This document shows positions 17,936-26,721 of a stretch of DNA of 64,000 nucleotides, piece by piece. The translations under genes were made by a program, and so were the position numbers. How positions within the stretch are numbered: the stretch's first letter is position 1; every line of letters begins with the position of its first letter. Source of the DNA: Bin55 sp964572845 (GTDB taxonomy: Bacteria; Pseudomonadota; Gammaproteobacteria; Pseudomonadales; Azotimanducaceae); the NCBI GenBank assembly GCA_964572845.1, contig CAZNFX010000001.1, forward strand, positions 1 to 64,000. Direction: 5' to 3'. The notes beneath the pieces are model-generated. The model searched no databases. It saw nothing but the letters and a program-made list of their open reading frames with translations, and was not told the DNA's origin.

Positions 17936-19123
17936 TTAATCGTCTGTCAATCCGTAGAGCCGTTCCACGTTGGTGCACGTGATTTTCTGGCGTTCATCGT
18001 CGGGGACGCCTTCGAACATCTCATCTAAGACATTCAACGAACATGGCCAGGTGGAGTCGACATGGGGATAGTCCGATCCCCACATCAAGTTGTCGACGCC
18101 AATAAGGGACCGAGTCAATATGGCAGGTCGATCGTCTTCTACTGTCGCATAGAACTGTCGCGCCCAAACGTCATGAGGACGTTCACCCGAGTACTCGCTA
18201 GTTCCCTTGAATCGCGTTTCTCGCTGGATTCCCTGATCGACTCGATCCAGCCAATGAGCTATCCAGCCACCATTGAACTCGGCTACAACAAACTTGAGGT
18301 TAGGATGCCGGGTAGCCGGCCCTCGACAGATCAGGTCGACTAGAGTCCGTTGGATCGTCGTTTGGCTAGAAGCATAGTCTTGGATTGGGTCACGTAACGC
18401 GCGATTCTGGCGATACTCTCGCGGAGTGTAGGCATTGGTGCCTACATGCATGGACAAGGGGAAGTCCGCTTCTTCTGCCCGAGCCCATATGGGTTCATAG
18501 CAATCGTCGGAATACGGACGTTCTGGCGGTGCCGTGCACGGGATGCATCCGCCCTTGTACCCCATTCCAATGACGCGATCAAGTTCCTTTGTTGCTGCTT
18601 CGGGATCTTGAATGGGAATCGCAGCCAATCCGTAGAGTCGCCCATTGCCAGCACTGGAGTAGTCGTGCAACCAGTCGTTGTAGTTCTTCTGACATGCAAC
18701 TAGCAAGATCGGATTCTCAAAACTGAACAAGCCAAAGAAACCGGGATAGAGAAATTCAGCTCTTATTCCATCTTCCTCCTGATCCAAGTAGCGCTTTGAG
18801 CCATCACGGATTCCTTCGCGAATTCCGTCGTAGCCTTGAGCCATGATTTTCACAACATCAGGAGCTGCCATGTTGTCGACGTTAGGTTTGCGACCGTGTC
18901 GACGTTCGATGGCAGTTTCTTTGCCATCTCTTCTGCGAAGACCCGCAATTCCAATTCGACGTCGAATTCCGGCTGGTCCTTTCGAAGGAATGACGATAGC
19001 ATCCTTGTTCGTTCCCGCATGCATTATTCTGGGCGCATCGTCTCCGAAACGATCGGCGAGCCCAACAAACACATCCTCGGCTTCGACAACGTGGGAATCA
19101 GCGGAAATCGGTTGCAAATTCAT
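17936..19123 (-). CDS. Metal-dependent amidohydrolase, PF04909 family, second copy
   Basis: The preferred start at 19123 gives a 395-residue protein beginning MNLQPISADSHVVEAEDVF, with the DxH metal ligands at the normal N-terminal position. A longer frame to 19180 adds 19 residues that look non-conserved. Other ligands are in SMHVGTN and WGSDYPHVDSTWP. The QDYASSQTTIQRTLVDLICRG region is typical of a long-chain subgroup often found with acyl-CoA and steroid or aromatic catabolism genes. It converges on mcrC and is divergent from the secreted protein at 19418. Confidence 0.85.
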   Translation of the reverse strand: MNLQPISADSHVVEAEDVFVGLADRFGDDAPRIMHAGTNKDAIVIPSKGPAGIRRRIGIAGLRRRDGKETAIERRHGRKPNVDNMAAPDVVKIMAQGYDGIREGIRDGSKRYLDQEEDGIRAEFLYPGFFGLFSFENPILLVACQKNYNDWLHDYSSAGNGRLYGLAAIPIQDPEAATKELDRVIGMGYKGGCIPCTAPPERPYSDDCYEPIWARAEEADFPLSMHVGTNAYTPREYRQNRALRDPIQDYASSQTTIQRTLVDLICRGPATRHPNLKFVVAEFNGGWIAHWLDRVDQGIQRETRFKGTSEYSGERPHDVWARQFYATVEDDRPAILTRSLIGVDNLMWGSDYPHVDSTWPCSLNVLDEMFEGVPDDERQKITCTNVERLYGLTDD

Positions 19124-19417
19124 GGCATTTGAGCAGCTAATATTGTTGACATCACATTTTATAGCCATTGTTATAGTCAATAGCGCTTGCTAATTTGGTT
19201 ACTTTGGGACGCATGACTTTTGGTGGCCACCGGCACAAATTGCTGACCCACGCCCTGCAGCTCAATTAGATTCAAGCGACTTTGACGTCATGGGTGATAT
19301 TGCTCGGTGGACGAACTCGTCGCGTAGTCGTCCGCCTATCAGAGTCGGCAAATCACGACACCGGCACGATTCTTGCATGCATCTAGGTAGGAATAGGATG
19401 ATCCGGAGCTGATCGGT

Positions 19418-20314
19418 ATGCAATCCAGTATCAAGTCCAAGCTACGAGCTCGAATCATTGCAGGTCTTGCCATCGTTGCTTGTGTTCTGGCCTTCTCCAA
19501 TAGTCTCGCGGAAGACGACGAACAGGAGCCTGAGGCGTCCAATGCATCGGACTACGACTTCAAGCGCTTGGATACTACGGAAGCCATCAACAATTATCGA
19601 GACGAACGACACCGAGAAGCGATCGACGGTCTTGCATCGTCCAATCTCTCCGATGAACATCAAGAATTGCTCGCAAATGCAATCGCTGCGATGTATGTAG
19701 GTGTCCCATTGAGCTCATATACGGAATCAGAACGGGAGGAGAGCTCGGATGAGGAACCAACCGAAAGAAGTTTGCGATGGGTCATTACGGCGGATGGCCG
19801 AATCAGGCACGAGAGCGAGTCTATGTCCATTAGCCACGATTTGAACACGATGAGTCCCTTTGTCTACTTCCCTCCCCTTCCGATTAATGCTGCATCTGGC
19901 AGAGTCCTGGTCGAATCGGATACCGAGGCGTTGTTTGTTTTTGACTTTGATATACCGATGGATATGGGTGAAGAAGATTTCTCCAGACTGGCAGATAAGA
20001 TGAAGTGGGTTGCGGAGATTACAGTGAACAAGCACGATCAATCGCCCAAGAGCTTTGTACTGAAGCTTGAGAAACCGGTGCGAATGCGTTTCTTATTCAA
20101 GATCAAGACATTCAAAATGGAACTACATTACTCCAACATCGAGAGTTGCGCTGGCTATGCAGTCGACAGAATGCAAGTGGAAATGGATGGATCTGCAATA
20201 GTCGTGGGGAAGCTGTACCAGTTTGTGGAATCGACATTCACTGATATCGAATGCGCTCAACCAGTAGTACGGCTAGTTCCCCGCGAGACGGAATCCAACT
20301 TTTTCGCTTTCTAG
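19418..20314 (+). CDS. Secreted protein of unknown function
   Basis: The 298-residue precursor has a Lys/Arg-rich N-terminus, a hydrophobic helix (IIAGLAIVACVLAFSNSLA) and a likely signal peptidase I site after SLA, so it goes to the periplasm or beyond. An acidic Glu/Asp-rich linker comes next, then helices, then a beta-rich domain with paired strands (RVLVESDTEALFVFDFDI, WVAEITVNK, MRFLFKIKTFKMELHYSN). I recognise no family. The strand pattern suggests a beta-barrel or jelly-roll fold. GGAG lies nine bases before the ATG. Confidence 0.7.
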   Translation: MQSSIKSKLRARIIAGLAIVACVLAFSNSLAEDDEQEPEASNASDYDFKRLDTTEAINNYRDERHREAIDGLASSNLSDEHQELLANAIAAMYVGVPLSSYTESEREESSDEEPTERSLRWVITADGRIRHESESMSISHDLNTMSPFVYFPPLPINAASGRVLVESDTEALFVFDFDIPMDMGEEDFSRLADKMKWVAEITVNKHDQSPKSFVLKLEKPVRMRFLFKIKTFKMELHYSNIESCAGYAVDRMQVEMDGSAIVVGKLYQFVESTFTDIECAQPVVRLVPRETESNFFAF

Positions 20315-20450
20315 GTGCTATGAAGTTGCATCGAACGCTGCGTCAATCCGACCAATACCCTGACCAGTCCTTAGGCCTGCTTTTCTTAAAGTTCCTTGCT
20401 TGAGATATTGGGGCGACGACCTTATGGCAACACTATAGTGTGATAAGACC

Positions 20451-20499
20451 CCGGCCCAGGTACATGCTTCGCTCCGCATATATCCAGTACCTGAGCCGG
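20451..20499. terminator. Long stem-loop between convergent genes
   Basis: The arms CCGGCCCAGGTAC (20451-20463) and GTACCTGAGCCGG (20487-20499) pair with one mismatch. The loop itself contains a small ATGC/GCAT stem. It lies between the ends of the secreted protein gene and the molybdenum hydroxylase gene, so it can serve both transcripts. No T-run follows on either side. Confidence 0.5.
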
Positions 20500-20520
20500 C
20501 GGCCTACTTCTTGAAGCAGA

Positions 20521-22764
20521 CTAGGCTTGGTTCGATATCGCTTCGAGCACCTTCGGCGGAGACATCGGCAATTCCGTCATTCGAATGTTCAACGCCCGGC
20601 TTACCGCATTCCCAATGGCCGCCAATGGAGCAACGATTGGAGTCTCTCCGCATCCCCGTACACCATAGGGATGATTGGGATTCGGTACTTCAATGATCTG
20701 TGTGTCGATCATGGGTACGTCTGAGCAGACGGGTATCCGATAGTCCAGAAAGCCTGGATTGTCCAAGACCCCCCGTTCGTTGTATATGTACTCCTCGTTA
20801 AGCGCCCAACCGATGCCCTGAACGGCACCGCCCTGCATTTGCCCTTCGACGTAATCCGGATGAATTGCCGTACCGGCATCTTGAATCGATGTGAAATTCA
20901 GTACCTTGACGCTACCAGTTTCTTTATCGACTTGCACATCGGACATGTTCACCGAAAATGCAGGTCCGGCACCCTGTGCATTTAGCGAGGCCCGTCCCGA
21001 TATTGGTCCGCCAGTACGCCCTGCACCACGCGCCAGGTTCCTTAGTGTTAGGGGCTCAGTTTCGACATTTACACCTGGTACTGGAAATGCCGTCCCGTCG
21101 CGCCACTCCACTTGGTCAACATCCACGCCCCATGTTCGCGCGGCTCTGGCTCGAAGTTCAGCTATGACGCTTTCGCACGCTTTTATGACGGCGAGTCCCG
21201 TAGCAAACGTTGTGCGGCTTCCACCTGTTGTTGCACAGTATCCAGTGCTATCTGTATCAGCAATATTGACGCGGACGCGGTCGTACGGCACTTGCAGAGT
21301 CTCAGCCGCCATGAGCGCCATCGAAGCTCGGCTTCCTCCGATGTCAGGACTGCCTTCCACAACCATGACCATTCCAGAGTCGGTTATATGCACTTCAGCA
21401 CTCGACTGATTGCCTCCGTTAAACCAAAACCCCACCGCTACGCCGCGGCCTTCGTCTTCCTGAAGTTCTCTCTGATAGTTGGGATGGACCTTTGCAGCCT
21501 CAAGGCATTCCTTTAGTCCTATGGCTTGAAATCTAGGGCCATATGCCGCTTCCGTGCCCTCAGTGGCGGCATTCTTGAGCCGGAAGTCGATGGGATCCAT
21601 ACCCACCAATTCAGCAAGCTCATCGATCACCGACTCACCAGCGTACATTGATTGGGGTGCACCCGGTGCACGATACGCAGCGACCCTTGGCCTGTTCACC
21701 ACCACGTCGTAGCCTTCAATCAATACGTTTTCGACGTTGTAGGGAGCAAAAATGCACATGCTGCCCGCACCTACTGGACTACCGGGATATGCGCCAGCCT
21801 CATAGACCAAGTGGGCGTACATCGCTGTGATGGTGCCGTCCTCTTTGCAGCCGATCTTTATAGTGTTTACCGACCCTGAAGCGGGTCCCGTAGCTCTAAA
21901 TACCTCATCTCTATTCATGACCATTCGAACTGGTCTACGAGTCTTCTGAGATAGCTTCAATGCCAATGGCTCAAGATAGATCGTCGTCTTGCCCCCAAAT
22001 CCTCCTCCGATCTCGCTTGCGGTTACCTTCAAGTCTCCCATGTCCATTCCCATCATGCGAGCAGTGGAATTGCGCACATCGAAGTGGCCCTGCGTGCAGC
22101 ACCAGACGGTCGCCTTGCCATTTTCTTGAAAGTTCGCTGTGCAAGCATGAGGTTCAATGTAGCCTTGGTGAACCATGGGAGTCGTGAAGACCCGCTTTAT
22201 CACGTAGTTGGCTTCTTTAAACCCCTTCTCGATGTCGCCCTTGGAGATCGTCTGTTTACGAGAGATGTTCGATGGCTTTGTGGGTTCGGTCTCCAATCCC
22301 GCCGTAAACATGTCGTCGTGCAGTATTGGTGCGTCCTCGCGCATCGCGCTAAGAGCGTCCAATACCGATTCCAACGGCTCGTACTCAACCTTAATCGCAT
22401 CGACTCCTGCTTGAGCTGCGACGGGCGATAGGGCCGCTACAGCCGCTACTGCATGTCCGTGATACAACACCTTCTCTCCGGCAAGCAAGTTCTCCGCAAA
22501 TCTCTTCAATCCAGGGCTTCCTGTTCGCGTATGAGCGAAGTCTGCAGATGTGACCACTGCAAGCACACCAGGAATTTGCTCGGCGTGAGAAGTATCAATT
22601 GAAACAATACGTGCATGTGCGTGCGGGCTTCGCAGCACTTTTCCATGCAACATGCCAGGCAGCATTTCGTCTGCGCCAAACTTTGCTCGTCCCGTGACTT
22701 TCTCGATCCCGTCCGGTCGAACGGGTCGTGTACCAATGTGCTGGTAGTCAACGGCTTCGCTCAT
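20521..22764 (-). CDS. Xanthine dehydrogenase-family molybdenum-binding subunit
   Basis: The 747-residue protein has the aldehyde oxidase/xanthine dehydrogenase a/b hammerhead at the N-terminus (DGIEKVTGRAKFGADEMLPG). The molybdopterin-binding domain carries IGGGFGGKT (about 255-265), and the conserved active-site Glu707 is in GVRGCGETP. The start has AGGAG eight bases upstream. The enzymes hydroxylate aldehydes, purines, N-heterocycles or CO using water, and normally need a 2Fe-2S subunit and a FAD subunit. Neither is encoded beside it, so partners must lie elsewhere or a novel redox partner is used. The PHP phosphatase gene is 48 bases upstream on the same strand. Confidence 0.88.
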   Translation of the reverse strand: MSEAVDYQHIGTRPVRPDGIEKVTGRAKFGADEMLPGMLHGKVLRSPHAHARIVSIDTSHAEQIPGVLAVVTSADFAHTRTGSPGLKRFAENLLAGEKVLYHGHAVAAVAALSPVAAQAGVDAIKVEYEPLESVLDALSAMREDAPILHDDMFTAGLETEPTKPSNISRKQTISKGDIEKGFKEANYVIKRVFTTPMVHQGYIEPHACTANFQENGKATVWCCTQGHFDVRNSTARMMGMDMGDLKVTASEIGGGFGGKTTIYLEPLALKLSQKTRRPVRMVMNRDEVFRATGPASGSVNTIKIGCKEDGTITAMYAHLVYEAGAYPGSPVGAGSMCIFAPYNVENVLIEGYDVVVNRPRVAAYRAPGAPQSMYAGESVIDELAELVGMDPIDFRLKNAATEGTEAAYGPRFQAIGLKECLEAAKVHPNYQRELQEDEGRGVAVGFWFNGGNQSSAEVHITDSGMVMVVEGSPDIGGSRASMALMAAETLQVPYDRVRVNIADTDSTGYCATTGGSRTTFATGLAVIKACESVIAELRARAARTWGVDVDQVEWRDGTAFPVPGVNVETEPLTLRNLARGAGRTGGPISGRASLNAQGAGPAFSVNMSDVQVDKETGSVKVLNFTSIQDAGTAIHPDYVEGQMQGGAVQGIGWALNEEYIYNERGVLDNPGFLDYRIPVCSDVPMIDTQIIEVPNPNHPYGVRGCGETPIVAPLAAIGNAVSRALNIRMTELPMSPPKVLEAISNQA

Positions 22765-22812
22765 TTACATTCTCCTAATGATCTTGTCGCTCAAAAGTGT
22801 TGTCCATTGAGC

Positions 22813-23643
22813 TTATGTTTGCACGCTCTTAGCATTGCGGCGTTCGCCAATTGCGTTCGGATCCATCGCCTTGAGACCGTACTTCGTTCGAATGGCTTCG
22901 GCAGCACCGGTTCTTCGATTAAGGTCCTCGGGTCGGTGTGCATCTGCGTTGACGATGACTTCAATCTCATAATCCGCGGCAAGTTCCCAAAAAGGCTCCC
23001 ACGGATATAGGGGAAATGGATTGTTTGGCTTCTTATTGGCGATTTTCTCCAATCCGAGCGCATTGATCTCCAATCCAACGTCACACTCCTCGGCCGCAGC
23101 AAAGATGTCTCTACTACAAGAGACGGTGTTCTCGTCCCACTTTGCATAGCACACTCCAAAGAGGTCAGGGTGGGCGATGAAGTCGAACAGCTCACTCTCG
23201 ATCATGCTTTGAACATATCTTCCGTAATGGCCGAGAGCTTTCGAGTCTACGGCTCCGCTATACGTGCCTTTCCAATTGCCATAGTCGTCCGTGAAGAAGT
23301 GGGGCCCGCCCACCAAGTAGTCAAACTCATACTCGCCATATAGCTCATCTTCGTAATAGGACTGAAATTTTGGGATGTACTCGCACTCCATTCCTAGCAG
23401 TATGCGGAGCGTCGTGTAGCTATTCTTGACTCTATTTACCGCTTCAACATAGTTGGCAAGCTCGACGTAGTTCATACGGGCTGAAATCCAGCGGTCGTCT
23501 GGCAATGCGCTGTGGTCAGAGAATCCCAAGGTCTCCATGCCCCGTTCAAGTGCGGCCTTACAGTAGTCCTCGGTTTCCCCGCGAGCGTGCTTGCACCGGA
23601 ACGTGTGAGTGTGAAAGTTGTGCTTGAATTCAGAATCGAGCAT
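22813..23643 (-). CDS. PHP-domain phosphoesterase, histidinol-phosphatase-like
   Basis: The 276-residue protein has the PHP motifs HTHTFRCKHARG (motif I), GFSDHSA (motif II), LLGMECEYIP (motif III), a middle FIAHPDLFG and the late NADAHRPEDLNRR. This fits the HisK type of histidinol-phosphate phosphatase, which makes histidinol in histidine synthesis. No other his gene is near, so it may act on another phosphate ester. It is probably transcribed with the molybdenum subunit gene. Confidence 0.8.
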   Translation of the reverse strand: MLDSEFKHNFHTHTFRCKHARGETEDYCKAALERGMETLGFSDHSALPDDRWISARMNYVELANYVEAVNRVKNSYTTLRILLGMECEYIPKFQSYYEDELYGEYEFDYLVGGPHFFTDDYGNWKGTYSGAVDSKALGHYGRYVQSMIESELFDFIAHPDLFGVCYAKWDENTVSCSRDIFAAAEECDVGLEINALGLEKIANKKPNNPFPLYPWEPFWELAADYEIEVIVNADAHRPEDLNRRTGAAEAIRTKYGLKAMDPNAIGERRNAKSVQT

Positions 23644-24193
23644 AGCTCTTGAGCATGCAGCCGAGTGTTACAACGTCGTTTAGGAGGACCCTAACATGTG
23701 GCTTTCGAATGAGGTAGTTGTAACGAATTGAGCGACCGAACCTCATTTGTCTCAAGCTCGCGCAAAATTATATGCAAACGTGCAATATCGAAGATTTTCA
23801 CATAGGGTGAGGCCTAAGAGGTTGACAGGTCCTTTTCAGGAGTCTTCAAGAATGGTTCCATTTGGCTCTTCAGTCTGTTCGCGAACAGCCATGAATTGCT
23901 AGACAGGGAGAAGGCGCGCTACGCTAGCAATCGGGGACGGGTGGTTCGCTTCGTAACAGCTAGAGTCTCTTGTAAAAGTAGATGCTCGATGTGTAGAAAC
24001 TGCAACTCCACCAACCGAGAGCAGCTCAAGAGCTACGAGTTTCCACGCTGGCCAGCGCCGGTCTTGGTGAACAAACCACCTATATGTTGTGCTGTTCTTC
24101 CTAGCCGGTTTATTGCAGCAAGCTGCGAGAAGTACCAATCGCGGCATTATGAGGAATGCCGCGATTGGTTACGCGTCTGAAAATCGGCTGCTC
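23644..24193. other. Intergenic region with no gene seen
   Basis: About 550 bases. Both flanking genes are on the minus strand, so it holds the promoter of the PHP gene and the transcript end of the thioredoxin-like lipoprotein gene. Short open frames here are on the wrong strand or lack start signals. The only structured element is the perfect hairpin at 24134-24169. Confidence 0.5.
24134..24169 (-). terminator. Perfect 15-bp stem-loop past the thioredoxin-like lipoprotein gene
   Basis: The arms ACCAATCGCGGCATT and AATGCCGCGATTGGT pair without a mismatch around a six-base loop. It lies 25 bases beyond the stop codon of the minus-strand gene at 24194. No T-tract follows on either strand, so it may be an end-of-transcript structure or a protein-binding palindrome rather than a classical terminator. 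Confidence 0.5.
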
Positions 24194-26113
24194 TTATGCC
24201 TCGTCGACTTCTTGCTCGCTAGCTTCTGGAGTGCTTTCTTCCTCTTCTGCTTCCTCTTGAAGTTCTGGCTTGTCGCCATACTCAGCCACAAGCAGTTCTT
24301 GAAGCTTCTCGCCTTGCATATCCTTGTTCAGAATGCAACCCTTGCTGTCCACCAGGTATCCTTTCGGAATCCAACCTACACCGTACGCGGTGGGTGTTGA
24401 TGCAGCAAATTCCTTGCCGTCAATTTCGCCGACATCAATCCAAGGCAGTTCCAAGCTCTTCGACTTCTGCTCCCACTCATCGAAAGTCGCATCTATTGAA
24501 ATGGAGATGATTTCAAACCCATCGTCGTTGAATGCGGCATGCAATTTCTTTAGCTTCGGGAAACTGGCGATGCAAGGACCACACCAGGAAGCCCAGAAAT
24601 CAATGAGCACATAGTCGTTTGACGCAAGCGTTTCGTACAAGGAAACCTCATTGCCTTCAAGCGAAGCAAGCCTGAAGTCCGGCGCTTTCTGTCCAGGTAC
24701 AAGACTCTTGTCATTCGTCTCTGATTCCATAAGGGCGTACATTCGATCCCTGACTGGTACAACGCGTTGGGCGACGAGATCGGCATCAAGAGACGAAGTT
24801 GCTAGCTTGTCTAACGCTGCCAAGCGATCATCTTGCGATGTGTAAGCCCCCATCTCCACTGCTAACAGAGCTGACAGCGGGTCATCGAGATTGCTGGCAA
24901 TTTCTTGTAATGATGCCGTTCGAAAGTCCGAGACTTCATTCTGAAGCACCAAGTGCTTTGGCGCGTCTTCTCCCAATGACGGTGCAAAGCCACCGCCCCA
25001 AAGATCCAATGGCTTGAAGTCGCTGGTATCGACGTGCTCACATCCCTCTGCATTTGGGGTCGCGTCGGCAACAGCTACAAGGGGCTCCGCGGAGTCACCT
25101 GTCACTGCGACCGCTTCTGCCTCTACCGCTTCCGTAGCTTCCGAAGCTTCAGCGGTTTCATCCGCCGGCATTGAATCGGACTCTTCCTGTGCAGCCTTAG
25201 CCTGCTCTTGCTGAGCTTCCATCTCTTGTTGATGAGCTTCGAGCGCATCTTCATATGCACTGACCTTGGCAAGGTATTCCTCACTCTTGGCCCAGCTGTC
25301 GACTATTGCACTCTGGAACGATCCCTCTGGAGCTGATATGTCCAGGTCAGTTCCATCCACCAAGACTTGGGTCGTAACCCCGGGCTCGGCAATCAACTGT
25401 GCACTCTTGTAGAACCCGGGACCAGCGCTTGTCGCATACACATTAACGACCATAGGATCGCTAGTTGTCCCTTCGACCAAGAACTTGCCATCTGTTGGAT
25501 TCACAGGTCCCAAACTGAATCGCTCAGGGGCTTGCCTTTCGTCGTCCCAAGTGCTCCCAAAGACCATAACCTCGACAAACGTCAAGTCTTCATCAAGACC
25601 ACTAAGATCGCCCATTACTACATACTTGTCATCTGAGTCGTTGTGGATTCGATACTCGCCCGACAGGAGGAGTTGGTCGCGTGTTCCCGGTGTAAGTTGG
25701 TCAACCAGTTTGAAGGCTACACTTTGTCCCGGTGCGACTACGGTATCCAATGTCAAAGGCTCATCGGACCCGGTATCGACAGAAATACTGACCTTCGTCG
25801 GGCTTGCAATCGTCCCTTCAAATTCGATTTTTCCGTTTTCGAATGATCCTGAGGCCAAGATTTCGTCAACCTCTTCGCCTTGATCGTTTTCTACTTTTTG
25901 GACAATCGATACAGTAGTAGCTGATATATCGATTGGCTCGTCAACCTCGATTTGTCCCGCGTCGATGGCAGCTTGCATGTACTCGGCAACTTCTTCTGCC
26001 TCAGCAACGAGAAATTCACCGGTTACGGTGTATGGACTTTGAGGATTCCCACTGCATGCAACGACAAGCATTGCTACGCCGAGAAGCCCTATGGATGCAA
26101 AAATGTTTTTCAT
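24194..26113 (-). CDS. Large lipoprotein with C-terminal thioredoxin (TlpA/ResA-like) domain
   Basis: The 639-residue precursor begins MKNIFASIGLLGVAML and has lipobox VVAC, so it is membrane-anchored in the periplasm. GGGAG lies ten bases before the ATG. Residues 20-270 are beta-rich and resemble the DUF4369-type lead domain of TlpA-like proteins. A Gln/Glu-rich coiled coil and an Ala/Glu linker follow at about 280-370. The C-terminal thioredoxin fold has FWASWCGPC at about residue 505-513 and a cis-Pro region (STPTAYGVGWIPKGYLVD). The tail is very rich in Glu. It likely reduces or isomerises disulfides of envelope proteins. It is much longer than a typical TlpA. Confidence 0.8.
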   Translation of the reverse strand: MKNIFASIGLLGVAMLVVACSGNPQSPYTVTGEFLVAEAEEVAEYMQAAIDAGQIEVDEPIDISATTVSIVQKVENDQGEEVDEILASGSFENGKIEFEGTIASPTKVSISVDTGSDEPLTLDTVVAPGQSVAFKLVDQLTPGTRDQLLLSGEYRIHNDSDDKYVVMGDLSGLDEDLTFVEVMVFGSTWDDERQAPERFSLGPVNPTDGKFLVEGTTSDPMVVNVYATSAGPGFYKSAQLIAEPGVTTQVLVDGTDLDISAPEGSFQSAIVDSWAKSEEYLAKVSAYEDALEAHQQEMEAQQEQAKAAQEESDSMPADETAEASEATEAVEAEAVAVTGDSAEPLVAVADATPNAEGCEHVDTSDFKPLDLWGGGFAPSLGEDAPKHLVLQNEVSDFRTASLQEIASNLDDPLSALLAVEMGAYTSQDDRLAALDKLATSSLDADLVAQRVVPVRDRMYALMESETNDKSLVPGQKAPDFRLASLEGNEVSLYETLASNDYVLIDFWASWCGPCIASFPKLKKLHAAFNDDGFEIISISIDATFDEWEQKSKSLELPWIDVGEIDGKEFAASTPTAYGVGWIPKGYLVDSKGCILNKDMQGEKLQELLVAEYGDKPELQEEAEEEESTPEASEQEVDEA

Positions 26114-26721
26114 GCGAACGAGTTCTCCCATTTGGATGAGTTCGTGCTCTAAGGAGACTCTAGTGGAAATACCCAACTTTGGAAATTTCTTTGAAATTCA
26201 ATTCCTAACGCACTTTTTCGGAAGGATTGACTGGATCTAGAGTCCGCAGGTCAGAGTCTCATGTTGACGATTGTATAACTTTCATCGACGTGTTGCTCTG
26301 GTGCTATAGGACTTAGTTTCAAAATCTCACGTCAATATGGCTTTCTCACATCTAGGGTTAGCCAAAAGTAGATTTTCTGAATGATCCAACTTGCGGTTTC
26401 GACGTAGCGTTGAGATTTCTACAAAACACGACGGTGTGTGAATAGCTACCCCATCGCTTGTTCCAATGTGACCCTATGACGCAAGAACCCTTCCTACATA
26501 TATGAGCCACATCTAACCACAGTCCCACCAGTTCCGTTAACAGTCTTGTAATAGAGCCTAAACAGTTCTGCCATATGTTAGCTGTGAAATTGTCATCGAA
26601 CTAACGCATTTCTGACATGGAATCTGTCCAGAATTTCGTCCGATCCGTGAACACCTTAGAGAGTGTTCACATTTGAGCCGTACTAACAAGACGGTTGAAA
26701 CTAGGAATACATGGAAGGGAG
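26114..26721. other. Divergent intergenic region upstream of the TonB receptor operon
   Basis: About 608 bases between the divergent thioredoxin-like lipoprotein gene and the surface lipoprotein / TonB receptor operon. No coding sequence was supported. It should hold both promoters. The only clear element is the dyad at 26647-26670. Confidence 0.5.
26647..26670. promoter_or_regulatory. Perfect dyad upstream of the lipoprotein/TonB receptor operon
   Basis: GTGAACAC and GTGTTCAC form a perfect inverted repeat with an eight-base spacer, centred about 63 bases before the ATG at 26722. The spacing of about one and a half helical turns between half-site centres fits a dimeric regulator, but it could also be an RNA hairpin in the leader. 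The regulator is unknown. Confidence 0.4.

Noticed and set aside
23896..24180. 94-codon plus-strand frame
   Set aside because: Spans the perfect hairpin, Arg/Cys-rich random-looking composition, wrong strand for its neighbours.
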